DNA of 64,000 nucleotides from Setophaga petechia (taxonomy: Eukaryota; Chordata; Aves; Passeriformes; Parulidae): positions 60,602,930 through 60,666,929 of the forward strand of contig JANCRA010000001.1 of the NCBI GenBank assembly GCA_024362935.1, read 5' to 3'. A model generated the notes under the pieces. The model saw nothing but the letters and a program-made list of their open reading frames with translations, was not told where the DNA came from and ran no database searches. This document shows positions 48,536 through 61,727 of this stretch, one piece after another. Position 1 is the first letter of the stretch. The number at the start of each line of letters is the position of its first letter. The translations under genes were made by a program, and so were the position numbers.

Positions 48536-51359
48536 GACTAGTCCCGGTGACAGTGGCTTAGAGTTCTAGGTAAAAATTACTTCGAGGGTGCACAGGAATG
48601 TGTAGATATGTAGCAAAAGAAACGTCTCAAGGCAGTGTAATAAAATAAGGGGGAGAACCTCAAGGTAATCTTAAAGCTCTTCAAGAATTAAAAAAAAAAA
48701 TGCATTACCTAGTCCTTAAACTCAGATACAGCCTAAATTTAACTTTTGCCCATTAAAGTAAATGTAGCTATAGGCTGGAAAATTTAAACTGTATTACCCT
48801 AAGAGAGAAAAGAGCAGCAATAAGTACCAGCATCTCATATGTTCCATTGGCTCATTTCATGATAGAAACTGGGCTTCAGTCATACACATCACATTTACAA
48901 TTTGGTCCCCATTAGCAACATAATACAGCCCAAGTATAAGGCAATAATTTAACCTCAGTTCACAATTCTCTCTGTCTCTCATGGATACACACAAGCAAGA
49001 GGGATGTACTACAGCAATAGGCACTTAAGTAACTCATAACTCGTGTGACTGATGCCTAAATAACACTTCTGTCCTCCTCGCATCAACTCCACTGCTTCAA
49101 GCCCGATTTGCAGACTGAATCCCATTAGGAAAAGAGTAGCAAACAAATGCACACTGTCATAGGGGGGAAAAAAAGCTACCCAGTGCCACAAAGCTATGCT
49201 AGTGCTCACACCAGAGGGAATGTAGTAATTTCACTAGAATAGGACACATCCAACTACTTCAAAATGTTTAGGTAAATACTATCAACATAGAAGTTGATGT
49301 TAATTACATTATCCTATGTATTCCACAATTTTTAGTGCACTAAAGGATTGCAAAGAAAAGAGCTGTAAGAAAACTCTTTTTGGCAATGAGTTGCACTGTG
49401 TCTAACAACTAACAAGAAAATCCTTGCTGTAGGGGAACAGCACAAGAAATTCATCCATCTGCAGGATAAGGTACACACCTCACTGATCTACAGTGCTGCA
49501 TTCCCCACTTCCCACCTCAGCAGTGCTCCTTTTCCCATTTATAACAAGCAGCACACTGGTAAAGCCCATTTGAGACAAACTCAAGTGTTTCTTATGGCAT
49601 TGATTTCATAACAGACAATACAAGCACAAGGAATGTCATGGCCACCTCTCCCTCAGCAGTACCCACATGGTAGGAACTGCTACTGCGCTTGCTCACCACA
49701 GCTTCCTGAGAGACAGATGATTGTCATTCACAAAGGAAGTTGCATCCACTTCTGCTCCACTGTTATGCTCATCCATTGCCTGTCACTCAGGAACTGTCCA
49801 AAGGACATGCTTACCTGTCACACTTGCACTCTGTGATCCCAAAAAAGCACCCCACAGCAGTGTTACCTCTCTTCCTATATTTAAGTTCACATTTGTAATG
49901 TGTGATTTGCAGCAGGTTACAAATGAAAAGGCTCTCAATCAAACTCCTCCAGAAAACAGCTGTAGGTGAAATCCAACACATGAGCTCAGACCAGGAAGGG
50001 ATTTAAGAGGATCATCTTCTGAGATGTAAGCTGTCATGCTTTTATTTGCAGTGATGAATGACATCTGAACTGGATTGTGTATTACTGCAGTTGCCATAGG
50101 GAAGGGACCTGCTCACACATACCTTTAAGTTTGATTTACAGCACACCAAGGAGAGCATACAACACTAACAACAATGCAGCCCTGTCAATAAAAAAAGTAA
50201 GTGTGAAAGGGAGAAGGAAAGAACAAAAGAAAACAATGCTGTATCATTTCACATTCAATCTGTTCCTCCCCTTCAGTGGCAGGCATGGATCTCTCTGCTA
50301 TTTGAATGCTCAACTACCATTTTCCAAAAGCACTTGAATGAATGCTGAAGGACAAAGGTGTCATTCTGGAAAACACAGCTTTTTGCAGCACAGTAGCCCT
50401 GGGATGTTGGTTCTGTTGATTCAGTGTCTCTTCAGCTCAGATGAGTGATAGGAAATCCATCTGTCAGCAACTCTGTGACTTCATCTGTACTGCCAAAGCA
50501 AGGAAGGGAGGTCGACAGCATCTGAGTGAAACCCATGGACAGTCCACATCCTCGCTACTGAGGGTACAACCAGAGCAGGATACACTACTAAAAGAGCTAA
50601 AAGGCTTTCATACCCAAATTCACAGGCTGAAGTCTGCTTCCACTTGCTAAATTGTGCTTTTGAAGGAAAACTAGAGGCTGACTTCCAGCTGCTTTATTGT
50701 TTAGATGACCCAGATTGTATTTCTAAACACATTTGCTCAGCTGAGCTATGAACTGGTTTCTTTGGGGAACAAGAATTATGCAGAGCATTAAGACCGATTA
50801 TGAGACACCTCCTTTCATTTCAGAATTCAGATAAGTCCCACAATGTTAAGTAAAACTGGTCATGAAGATCAAAGGAGAAGGGAAGGCAATTAACAGATTG
50901 TTTCTTTTGAAGACGGATAAGTGCCAGTTTCCCAGCTTTTGTTGATAAGAACAAGCAACAGCCAATATTTCAAGGGGCTCATAGGAAACCTCTGCAAATC
51001 ACAGGGACATCAGTTTGAGGACTGTGAAAAATTTCTGCATACTCTAAAATCTGAATTTGTGGGAAATATTTGCCTATTACAGCGAGGCAAGAAACTCAAT
51101 AGTCTAATGAACAGATATAATGCAAAAACATCAAAGAAGGGACAGTTCAGTCTTCATGGAGTAAGTTTGGAAGGCTGATACTAAAGAAAGGATACAGTAG
51201 GCGTTGACTGCTACTTTTCACTGAAAGCCAAGAAAACCAAATATAGTGAATCCTACATCCAGTCTATCTTGCTTGCAGTACAGATAAATATGTTTGATAT
51301 TGAGGATTGCACTTATGCCTGAAGATGCATTTGCCATGAGTCAGATAAGGAGGGCTTAC
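48536..51359. other. Unique stretch, no gene seen
   Basis: An 85-codon plus-strand frame (50921-51178) ends near a donor-like GGA|GTAAGTTT with a modest acceptor at CCTATTACAG. It is lysine- and asparagine-rich and not recognised. Confidence 0.4.
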
Positions 51360-51421
51360 CTGATTTTATACATTCTATAAAGCAGCAAAAGCTCTCCAGT
51401 TGTTATTGGAAGAGAGAAGAG
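51360..51421 (-). CDS. Candidate 62-base exon, hydrophobic (low confidence)
   Basis: On the minus strand a very good acceptor (CATGCCTTTGCAG) and a strong donor (ATCAG|GTAAGCCC) flank 62 bases with one open frame. It reads LFSLPITTGELLLLYRMYKI. The leucine run could be part of a membrane segment. The short length makes chance a serious alternative. Confidence 0.15.
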
Positions 51422-53001
51422 CTGCAAAGGCATGTAGTGGCTAAACACAGGCATTACAGAGTGATAAACCAGAACAAGGTGCACAATCAGAAACAGCTGA
51501 TAAAAAAAGTCTTGTTTGAAACGTCAAGCACCAAGTTGTGGTCAAGGGTGTTGGTGGTAAAGAACACCAAGACATGACTGGGTACCCCACAGGGAAGTTT
51601 TCTGGGTGCAGGAAATCCCAGCTAAAAGGGAACAGGACAGTAGTGGCTTGTGCTGTTTCTGCACTCTCTCCTCAGCACCATCAGATGAATGACCCGCTGC
51701 CAGGAAGAAATCTGGGCTGAGTTTTAGGCTATACTCAAAGGATGTAAAAATGTATTCAGCCAAAATAAAATACAGCTGATTCTGTAAGACAATATGCAAA
51801 CTGAAGCAGAAATGCAACGACCCCTTACTAGCTAAATGCTCTGTCTCCAAACATATGGACAGAAATGCAGTTCCTAATTATCTTTTTGAGTTTTGTCTCC
51901 AAGAAGAAACTTGTGGATATACTGGATTGAAAAATAGTAAGAAAATAGGTGAATTCATTATGCAGGAAAGGAAAAGGCAATGTGGAATACAAAGCTGAAG
52001 CTGGCACTTATTATCTCAGGCACTGAAAAACGTCATACATCGGAGAAGACTCTTGGATTTCAGTTAAACATATATCTATGAAACAGAAAAGCAGGTAAGA
52101 GAATTTATGACTCTATGTGAGAGAGAAGAGTACTAACTTCTGAAAAATGTTATCAACACAAAGCTAGAGTTAATAGACATCAGCTGCTAACTTTCAAAGT
52201 AACAAATTCACCTATAACTAAAGTGCAAAAAAAGATTACAAAGGCTGTGAGAGATGCACTCCAAGTGTTTGATCCAGAGTTTCTCAGAAAGGATCCCCAA
52301 CAAATTGCCAAAAAGCTCCAAATCATATACTCCAAAAAGCCAACTAGCTACCCAACACAAGAACTCACTCCAAAAATCCTCAAACCAACAAAATCAGTCC
52401 AATTTCAGCCACATTGCTCTTTTGTCCATGAAGCTGTAAATCAGGGCACAGTCCTTCCTTATTTATTTGTATAGACTTTTAATGTACTGTGATGAAAGGC
52501 AGCTTTTCCATCAGGTCACCAGGGCAGAGCAGCTTGTGCTGTGACATGACAAAAAGCACTGCTGCATCCACTAGGATGACAGATCTAACACTGTGCTCCC
52601 AGATTATCTGTGTAATGCAAAGAGCAGCACCAAACCAGGGGCTCATACAACAGAGTAACCACTGTGGGACAGGTGAGGTGCCAGGGCCAGGTTTTTTGAC
52701 TTTGACTTGTGAGAAGAGAAAAGTTAAATATAGAGAGGATATTTATTTTGATGTCTTTACCTTAGCAATGGCCAGCAGCCTTTGCAGCAAGAGAATTGCA
52801 TGCAAGGGTAGAAAAGGGCCCAGTCATTGATGTCTGAGACTGATTCTGACTACTTGAGTGGCTTCAAAGATCACAGCCTTCAAGCTGCTGTTCTCCTCAC
52901 TCCCACTGTTCTCCCAAACTGTCACAGTTCTGCCAAAAACATCTGAGGTACAAACACATATGTTTTTTGTTTAATATGAAAAGTCACACAGGCTCAGTTT
53001 G
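51422..53001. other. Unique stretch, no gene seen
   Basis: Frames up to 113 codons without protein features. A strong donor-like AAAGCAG|GTAAGAG occurs at 52093. Confidence 0.4.
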
Positions 53002-53031
53002 GGATAGATAGTTTGGGCAAACTATCTATCC
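53002..53031. other. Near-perfect 30-bp palindrome (14-bp arms, 2-base centre)
   Basis: GGATAGATAGTTTG (53002-53015) is the exact reverse complement of CAAACTATCTATCC (53018-53031), separated only by GG. It could extrude a cruciform in DNA, or form a hairpin in RNA with a slightly opened loop. Exact arms this long with so small a gap are not expected often by chance in 64 kb. Confidence 0.9.
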
Positions 53032-56000
53032 TATCACATAAAAAATTTATGTAACTTGTTCCCAGCAGTGCTTCTCTCCTCTTTCCACACAGTAACTGTG
53101 GAAAGCATGCAGAGACACAAATCAAGGACTCTTCCAAATTGGCACAGCAGACTCTCAACACAAGCACAATATCCCATAGCACTGAAAGTGAACAGGTGAT
53201 GTTCCACAGAGTTTGAATATGAAATACATCATCTGCACCATGTTTCACTCAAATAACTCCTTCACCAAAACACCTCAACCACATTACTGGTAACCATGAA
53301 CAACACCTGCATTTTGTTGCTTTGAGGCATTAGTAGCAACATGGCTGAAAATGCACCTGAAACTCCCAGTTTATGGAAAACACATAAAGGTCTCCAACTC
53401 CTGGTCTATTCTAGACAAAGTGCATTTGACAGGGGAAATCCAAATAAATATATTGATGGACAACTGGCCAACATGCAGCTGTTAATCCAGCTTCAGTTCA
53501 GGTTCTACCTTCTCATCACAAATGAGTTCAGAGCAAATTTAGGTTGGGAGGCCCACACTAGAACTGCCCAGATATGAAGGCTACAATACATAATAAAAAA
53601 TTTAGCACCCCACTTATGTTGTAGGGCCCACACACCTACAGGATCCATATAATTTGCATCTGTTGCTGAAAGTGGTCTTTTCAGTTTAGGTATCTGGTTT
53701 AAGGATCAGTAGACAATTAACAATTGATGAGCAGCTCAAATAGCTCACTTGATATCTCTGTCTCTGAGCACGCTCCCACACTGTCAGTGTCTCAGTTCAC
53801 TCTCTCAGCTACACTGAACAATAACTCCAAATCAGAACAGGGGCAGCTGCACTAACAATGTCAATACAAAAACTGCTTCAGTGCTGCCTTAAAAAATACA
53901 ATCAAATAAATCAGCATTTATTGGCTACATTTCCATTAACCTTGAAGCCTTAACACATACTCTTATAAACAAGTTATTAGCAGTAGATGGTGTTCTGCAA
54001 TGCTTGTGAAATGCTGCTTAAATGCATTTTAATAATTGAGAATGGAAAATTTTGTCACTGTGTACTAGAACCTTGTCAGGATGTAATGCTGGGGAGCCAG
54101 AATTTGCTTTAGTTTGGTGTTTTATTTTAGAATGAGAAAGAATTCTAGACCTTTAGTTTCTTCTAATTGAATTATTTAAACTAGCTAATAGGCTTTTTAA
54201 TTTTTTAAGGGCAATGCACAAGGTAAGCAACTCGTCAAAAAGAGGCCAAGTCAGTTGCCACAGAAATGACATCAGGGACAAATCCAAAGGCAATGTGTAC
54301 ATCCATCAGAGTCACAGCTCAGCAAACAGCACACTGCAGTGTGCCAAGCAGCTTGGAGGCCATGGCATCTCCTGCAAACACCTCCTCCCTCCTCCACCAG
54401 AATCAGTGTGTCTCACTTACTAAAAGGATGCAGCTTTGTGGAAGCTCAGGATCACATTTCTGGATGAGAGGTTCAGAACCAGCTCTCCCAATGGACAATG
54501 GTAAAGCACACAAACTGCCCCTGCTGTATAATTTTCCTCTCTTCACCCATCATCACTTAATAAAATTAAAACACAAATAGTATTGATGTCAGTGATCAAA
54601 AAGAATGTAAAAACACAACCTGCTCTGATAATTAAAATTCCTCTAAACACATACCCACTTGGCATCTCCCATTTGTTTTCCCTTCTGCAAGCCACAGACA
54701 TTTTCCCTATGAGCCTTCCTACTTGATAAGGCAAGAGTCATCCCTTTTAGGAAATAAATTACAAATAAGAAACACTTGGATTAACCAGGCCTTACTGACC
54801 TTCCTTCATGAATAAACAATGAGCTTTTCCGGAGCTGTGAGAGAAATGCATTCCATAAAATGAATGTGTTTCTTTGTTGTCAGACAAAAAAAAAAGTCCA
54901 GCACAGAACCAAAGCACTTTGTTCTAGGCTACTTGCCCTCAGCACGGGTTTTAAATCCTGAACTTCTGGAGAGAGGAATTAACCCTGCTACACAAAGGAG
55001 CCTCCACACTCATCACACAGGAGTACCAAAAACAACACTGAAATCAACTACATGGAGCCAATTTGCCTTGCTGGAACTCTGAAATGGGGTGGATTTAACC
55101 AAAAGAGGAGTACACTTATTTTTTTTCTCTCCTAGCTTTGGACATTTTCAAGAAAGCTCAGAGCCTTTTGCCTTTTTTCCCCCACCTGAATTAAAGTGGG
55201 AAGGTGTTAAAACTAAATAATCCAATTATATTCATGGCTTAGAACCTTGGATACAAGCAATGCAAAACCCAGTAAAAAGAAAACACAAGAGTGTTTTGGC
55301 TGCTTCTGTCATTAATAGGTTTTATGATATTTTCTAATGTAAATGAAGTTGCTTATTAATTTTCTTTTCCTCTAGAGTTTTAAAAAAATTGTTGAAATCA
55401 ACTCCTCACACAACTGCAAACCAGATTTTTTCTCTGAATATTTATCTTTCAAAATAAAACTGTAGTAGACAGGCACTACCTTCTCTGCAGTAAAAAAAAA
55501 ACTGCTTAGCAGAAAGTGCTTTTCGTGAAGCAGTGAAACAAGGAGCACCCAGCTCTGTCTCTATCAAGTCCCATGGCTACAAACCAGCTGTGATTCATGG
55601 AGCCACACTGACTTGCACTGAGGATTTAGTCCCAAAGGACACAAGAAGGTCCACCCCAAGGACACCCAGCAGGATATGCAGGAACATGCCCCAGGGTTAG
55701 TCAATGGCGCTGCTTCCATAGCCTCACCCTCTACCTCCATGCTTGACATGGATTTTGAGGACTCTTTTGGGGAGGTGTAGTTGAGGGGTGGCAGGAGGAG
55801 GAATGAACAAGTATCATCCTGTTCTACCAGCACCTTCTGTTACTCAGATGCTCCCATCATCATCTAAGGAGCACAAACCAAAAACTCAGCCTATACTTAG
55901 TGCTTAGTGAATCACAAGCATCACTCAAATGATTAGACAGAGAGAACTGCATCAGGGAATATCAGGATGGACCAGCTTCTTGCAGAATTCATCTCCTATT

Positions 56001-56734
56001 TAATTCATATTATTCAGAGCTTGACACATTTTTACTCCTAATAAAGTAGTACTGCTGACATGCCACGCTTCATGAAACTCTTCCTCCATAATTACATGGT
56101 TGTGATAAATACAACGGGGAAAGAAGACCAACTGATTTTGTATCAGTAATTTGAAATGTATTCATAAGCAGTGCTGTAAAAAATAGATTCTGCAAGTTCC
56201 AGGGACTAAGTACATCATTCTATACATAACAGTTCTTCAGCTAATAAGCTATTTTTGGACTATGCTGGTCCAAGTTCCAACAGGCATAAAAGGCAGAAAA
56301 GGACAATCTATACTGAGATATGATTTATTAGAAATCTGTTTGTCAAATCAAAGTAGAATGACAGACAGCACATGTGCCAGAAAAGCTGCACACCAGAAAG
56401 CCTGTCTCAGGTACGCCCCTCATAAATAACAGCAAATCTAATTCCCAATTTCTATGGTGACAAACATGCAGCTTTCCTTTCCCACTTCTATCTGCAGGCT
56501 TTCTTTTCCAGGGCCATTCACTACACAAGTTTCATCTTAGGACTCCAATTTCCTCTTGTCTGATCATGAACCATGAAGAACAATTCTTGGGTCCTGGCCA
56601 CCGACCATTTTTAAGTGCACATTTAAAAACACTGGGAAATCATTGTGAACTGTGGTTACAGCTGATTCACTTCCCCATTACACAGGGGCATCTATCAGCA
56701 ACAGGCTGAGACTCTGGCTGGGAATTCCAGGCTG
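53032..56734. other. Unique stretch, no gene seen
   Basis: A minus-strand frame of 89 codons (55564-55833) begins with an acidic, serine- and proline-rich segment but lacks a trusted splice site or homology. The T and A runs near 55120 and 55490 are simple sequence. Confidence 0.4.
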
Positions 56735-56772
56735 ATGCTGAGCACACCAGAGCTGGGTTCAGTACTTCAGTG
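56735..56772 (-). mobile_element. Possible old CR1 fragment
   Basis: About 38 bases (TGCTGAG, then CCAGAGCTGG and CAGTACTTCAG) line up with an interior part of the antisense CR1 consensus as remembered, at roughly three positions in four. Too short to be sure. Confidence 0.3.
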
Positions 56773-58304
56773 CTTATGGTATAATGGCATTGTTGCCAGA
56801 AGACACTTTCACAATTTCAACTGTTGCTATGGCCTGTACACAATTAGTAAGAGACCATGAATTTTCTTGGATTGAATAGGAGTCAGAAGAACACAAGTGG
56901 GCTTCCATTACAGCTCAAGTAACTTATCAATTCAAGAAGTAAATATTGCATAATTTTATCTATAGTTGTCTGGTTTTAAGTGTGTGATGCCAAGCAGATT
57001 CTGCTTTTCCTTACAGAAATAGCAGCTTTACATCTTCACTCCTGTCTTAGCTTCCTTTTAGAATGTACAGACCATGTTCTATATGATGTATTGTTATCTC
57101 TAATCTTTTGTGTACACAGACAGAGAAGTACTTATGTATGGAATATTACAAACACAGCCCCTTTGGAATGACAGTCATTTTCCTATCCAAGAGGCAAAAG
57201 CCATAAAAATGACAAGCTGTTATTTTTAACTACAATGTTAACTCCTATTCCTCAGCAGCCTCTATTCCATCTGAGTTAGGCTGGAACAGATTGCATCTCA
57301 AAAATGTAGCTAACACATGTTCTCTGTGGAGCACTAACAGTGCAACAAGCTCTTTGGGCCTCCTTGACTAGCTGAATATTCCACTGCTAGAAGAGAAGGT
57401 AGACAATACAGAGCATCACTTTTTACCAGCAGGTCAGACATTGTGTTAAACAGCAAGAAAACCTGAGGAGATGCCAGTTTTTCTCAGTTTCACAGCCACA
57501 TAACTTTCAGTTAGACATCCCCCTAAGGATTGAGAGTTAAGGAAACAAAATTTGCACGGGAACACACAGCAGTTTTAGCTCTGGAATGACCACATATTTC
57601 TAGGAAATAAGAACTGTATCTGCTATTAGTGCAATGATAACATTAATAAGATGCAAGCCTAAGAAACACGCTACAGAAAAAGTAAACCAAACAGCTAGTA
57701 AAAATAATTAAATCTTGAACATTTACATTGATCAAGTACTTTGTATGCTAACAACTTGATCATATTGTCTCAAGCCTTCAAGTCTTTTAAATGTGAACTA
57801 AGTATGTTTATTCTTCAAATAACATCTTTTGCTGAAAAGGGAAATTAAGACAAAGATCATACCTTTGCTTCTCTAAAACTGATTAGTTATTTATTAAAAC
57901 AAATTAGTTATTGCTCTCATTTGCATTTTCAGACACTCCCAGAACCCAGATACTGCTTTGCTAAGATACAAAAACACAACTGAGAAGAAATGCTTCTATT
58001 TTAGGGTTCAAATTCTACTCAATAGTGTAATACTGGCTACTTAATTACAGGAAAAACAACTTCCATGTAATTGTTACCTTGCAACATTCTAAGTCCTTAA
58101 TACCACATGACAGCAGAAATAATTAAATGCAATTATGTCAGTGATTGTTGCTGATAGACACAAATTACACATTAATCGCCATCATGACCAATCCCAAGTA
58201 CCTCACCCTGGACACCATGGCAAAGTTTGTAATTAAAAGAGAAAATCCAATTGCAGAAAGGCAGCCCAGAGGCTGGATAGAACAACTTGGAATCCTTGGT
58301 CCTT
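56773..58304. other. Unique AT-rich stretch, no gene seen
   Basis: A nine-base inverted repeat, TGATCAAGT at 57729-57737 and ACTTGATCA at 57754-57762, encloses 16 bases. No coding or RNA feature recognised. Confidence 0.4.
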
Positions 58305-58575
58305 GGAATCAGAGAATGGTTTGGATTGGAAGGGACCTTTAAAGATCATCTCATTCCAAGCCCCTGTCGTGTGCAGGGACATCTTTCACCAGATCAGGTT
58401 TCCCCAAAACCCATCTAATGTGGCCTTGAACACTTACAGGGATGGGGTATTGACAGCTTCTCTAGGCAACATGTCTCATCACCTTCATAATGAAAAGTTC
58501 CTCCTCATATCCCACCTACAACTATCCTCATCAGTTTAAAACCATTGTTCCTCTTCCCCATTCCCACAGCCAGCC
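58305..58575 (-). mobile_element. CR1 LINE 3' end, 5'-truncated copy
   Basis: The plus strand carries the reverse complement of a CR1 3' end: GGAATCAGAGAATGGTTTGG, then GGAAGGGACCTTTAAAGATC, GCAGGGACATCTTTCACCAG, GGCCTTGAACACTTACAGGG and GTTTAAAACCATTG in the usual order. The LINE sense is the minus strand. The copy is truncated at about 270 bases, as most CR1 insertions are, and is moderately diverged. Frames within it are remnants or chance. Confidence 0.9.
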
Positions 58576-60202
58576 TCTTTCTGCTCTGGAAGCACTGATA
58601 CACACTCCTCAAGGAAGAAATCAATTTTCTGTACAAACAGCTTTTCTGAAAATGAAGAAATTTCCCAATTACTATTAATACAGACAGTACAGAAAAGCTT
58701 GCATACATATCATAACTCCTAGGAAGAAAAAGCCCAACTACACAAATGGTGCTGTGAGACCTTGAGGAGTGACCTCGAGGCTGCTGCAATGCTGTGAGCA
58801 ATTGTGCTACTCAGGCTGTTCAAATTAGGCTCTTCTTGCTGTGACAGCAGTTCCCAGTGCATGCCTGACTGAGCTTTCAGAAGGGATGTATTTGTTGTTT
58901 CAGTGTGGACCCTTTGGAAACAACCAGGACTTCCAAATCCAAAATGCATCATTTTTTCACTATTCTGCACATTGCTGCTGGTGCTTGGAACCAGAGTGCA
59001 GCTGTACCTGTAATTTCCTAATAACTGACCTACACTGGTTTTATAGTAACGCTGCAATAGTAAGAAAAATTTCTGGACCATAAATTAAGGACCACAGCTC
59101 AGAAGTTGACCAACTCACAACAGAGAAAATAAGGCATTTTTAGTATTTCTGTCTGGGATCAGACAACAATTTCTCACATATGATAATTTAATATATTCCA
59201 CAGAAAGCTCTTCTCCATTTCCCCAAACTAACCCAGTAATAAAGGACAGCACACCACACACAGGGCATACATTCTGTGATGCAATCACCTAGATCTTCCT
59301 CAGGCTACTCCTCCAAACAAGAGCTAACACCTGCCTCCCCTTGTACCAAGACAAGTAATATCTGTGTATGGAACAGTGACCTCTGTCACTATGAACTAAA
59401 TTCTGGTTGGAGACTGAGGTTCCCCAAAACTGAACATGCTAGGCACCTGTGACTATAGAAAAAGAGTATAACACTTCTGTACAATTATGTTGCCATTCAG
59501 AAACCTGTTTTGGATGAACACAGAAGTAACTAAGCTGATCAATAAAACTAGTCTAGTACCAGATCAGAAGCTCAGAGTTGCCATACAGAAAACCAGGAGC
59601 TGTATTTTGCTTTTTAACTGATTGATTATTCTCTGCTAATAACCGTAAAGTGTACAATAAATTACTCATTAAAATGAGATCTTACATCTCAGATGTAATA
59701 ACATCTCTACTCAATTTCTAAGCACTAACATTGCTGGGAATGCAAACACCCCAAGAACAGCAAGTACCAGAAAAAAAAATCCAACATTAAACCAACAAAG
59801 TAGAAACAGTTTAGTTTTGTCCCAATGAGTCACCTGTTAAGGTTATCTTGCCCTTTTTCTTACCCTTACACACGACCTCCCAAAACCACCCCATCCAATT
59901 CCCCAAACCCTAAGGAAAAAGTTGACAATTAAATCTATGCAGCTCATCAAACAGATAAAATGCCTTCCCATAGGGGTACAGGCACCTGCCTGAAGCACTG
60001 CATCACTGAACCCCATCACTTTCTACCCTGTGGTTATAACCTTGATTTTTCTTCGCCATGATCATAAAATTTGGCTGCAATTTAACTAAACACACGGCTT
60101 CCCCTGTGGAATAAAACTCTCTTTTAGGATGGGGCTGTCTTTGATCTGCTGATAGCAGGGGTGCAGCAGCAGGGCCCTCCAAGCATCTCTAGAGTCTCAT
60201 GC
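58576..60202. other. Unique stretch, no gene seen
   Basis: Two adjacent small inverted repeats occur at 59665-59678 (CTCATT, AATGAG) and 59682-59698 (TTACATCT, AGATGTAA). Frames up to 120 codons lack protein features. Confidence 0.4.
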
Positions 60203-60400
60203 CCGTTTCTCCCAGGACGTGCAACTCCCTGGACAGCCCAGAGGCCAGCCCTCGGCACACGGCTTGCCCTTCGCTGGTGCCGGCAGGTCAGGCGGATGCA
60301 GGAATTCCCCAGGCTGCCGTTTCCGTGCCCTGGAGCCCCGGGTAACACTTGCTGTTCCTACAGACTGCAGAGTGTATTACAAGCGCCGTTGGCTCACGCA
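60203..60400. promoter_or_regulatory. Small CpG cluster
   Basis: About 13 CpGs in 200 bases within otherwise CpG-poor DNA. It contains CCCCGGGTAAC at 60336-60346 and an acceptor-like TGTTCCTACAG ending at 60362. It could be a small promoter, an old GC-rich exon or chance. Overlapping frames of 62-80 codons on both strands have no recognised domain. Confidence 0.25.
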
Positions 60401-61637
60401 TAAGTAATGAAGCTGATTTTTTTCTCAGCCTCACCTTCTGCACTGTTGTACCTTTGGAATCAGCCTTGCTTTGTCTCTGACAGCAAGTGCAAGATAGCAC
60501 TCAGATAGTGACAAGGAAAGCCAAGCTTCATACCACAATACTCTGACACTTTTAAAAGCAGCTTGTGGTCCCAGGAGGGGTCACCACGGTTTTAACAATG
60601 GACCTTATTCACAGGACATAAAGCCAAATCTGGTAACTCCCCACGGACAGGGAAAGATAAGAGTTGACTGTCATCCTTACTTAATTTCTTATTTAATTCT
60701 ACATCGCTATTGCCCACAAAATGATGCCTAAAAGGGGTACTTGCCAACAGCTTGGGACTCAGTGAGGCATTAGCACCTCCTTGGCCACTGTGGGACTTGT
60801 GTAGAGGGGACATATTCATACTTCCCAACAGCAATAGCAGACATGGAAGTTACTTCTACTGCACAAATAGGACTTTTTGTTTGCATGGGGAAAAGATGCA
60901 AAGTGGAGGTACATTATTCAGAAGAGTCCCATGTTTATAGTGCAGCTTCTTCTACTAGATGTGACTGCCCTGCTCATCAGAGCAACAATTTTTATAAACA
61001 TCTTTTCAGGACCACACCAAAGGACAACAAGTTGATAATATTATTGATACTTAGAGGTCTGACAGCAAAACACTTCAAGCCAAGAGCACATTAAACTTTT
61101 CGGCTTAATTGAAATCGAATTCTGCTCATTGAAATCTAAGACAATCTCATTTACTTCATAGCAAAGCAGGAGCACAGGAAGGCTCTGTGCCACTAACTTG
61201 GGGCAAGACCAAAACTTTTAACAATGTGTGTGGATCTAGCATCACCTTTTTATTACCAATATCTACATTCCCATCTTTAAAGCACATATGGAGATAGCAT
61301 TATTTCAGATAACTCCCAGAACTAGACCTGAACAGGAAAGTACAGTTTAAGAAGGAAATGCACGAGATAAGAGAACATCCCCTAGGGACTTCCTCTGCTA
61401 TGTAGTGGGCAAAACCCATGAAAGTTCAGTTTATGAACAGTTAAGTTCAGGTTATACCTTGGAAGCCACAGTTTGATTTTCTTCCCTCCAACAGCTCTAA
61501 ATCCTGGAGAGAAGGCTAACTGAGCTCATCAGAGGTTTGCATTAAAACCAATGGTTCCTAAAAGCATTAATACCAACAGAGAGCTTTAGAAGCCTTGCTG
61601 AGGCAAACAGATAAGGCTTCTCTCTTTTTTTCTGGAG
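60401..61637. other. Unique stretch, no gene seen
   Basis: Short frames only, up to 83 codons. No repeat family recognised. Confidence 0.4.
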
Positions 61638-61727
61638 GGAGGAACAGAGCTTTCCCAATAGTCAAGATGACCATCAGATGTCAGAAGTTGTGAACACTAA
61701 GTGTCCTTGGTCAAATTGTCTGAACAG
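61638..61727 (+). CDS. Candidate 90-base exon, unknown gene (low confidence)
   Basis: A very strong acceptor (CTCTCTTTTTTTCTGGAG, ending at 61637) and a strong donor (GAACAG|GTGAGAAAG, from 61728) flank 90 bases. One frame is open across all of it, entered and left in the same phase, so the exon could be included or skipped without a frameshift. It reads EEQSFPNSQDDHQMSEVV followed by NTKCPWSNCLN. The composition is acidic and polar. No family is recognised and no partner exon was identified. Confidence 0.2.

Noticed and set aside
58505..58801. 98-codon minus-strand frame overlapping CR1
   Set aside because: Only the CR1 3' non-coding end is present, so the frame is not a reverse transcriptase remnant.
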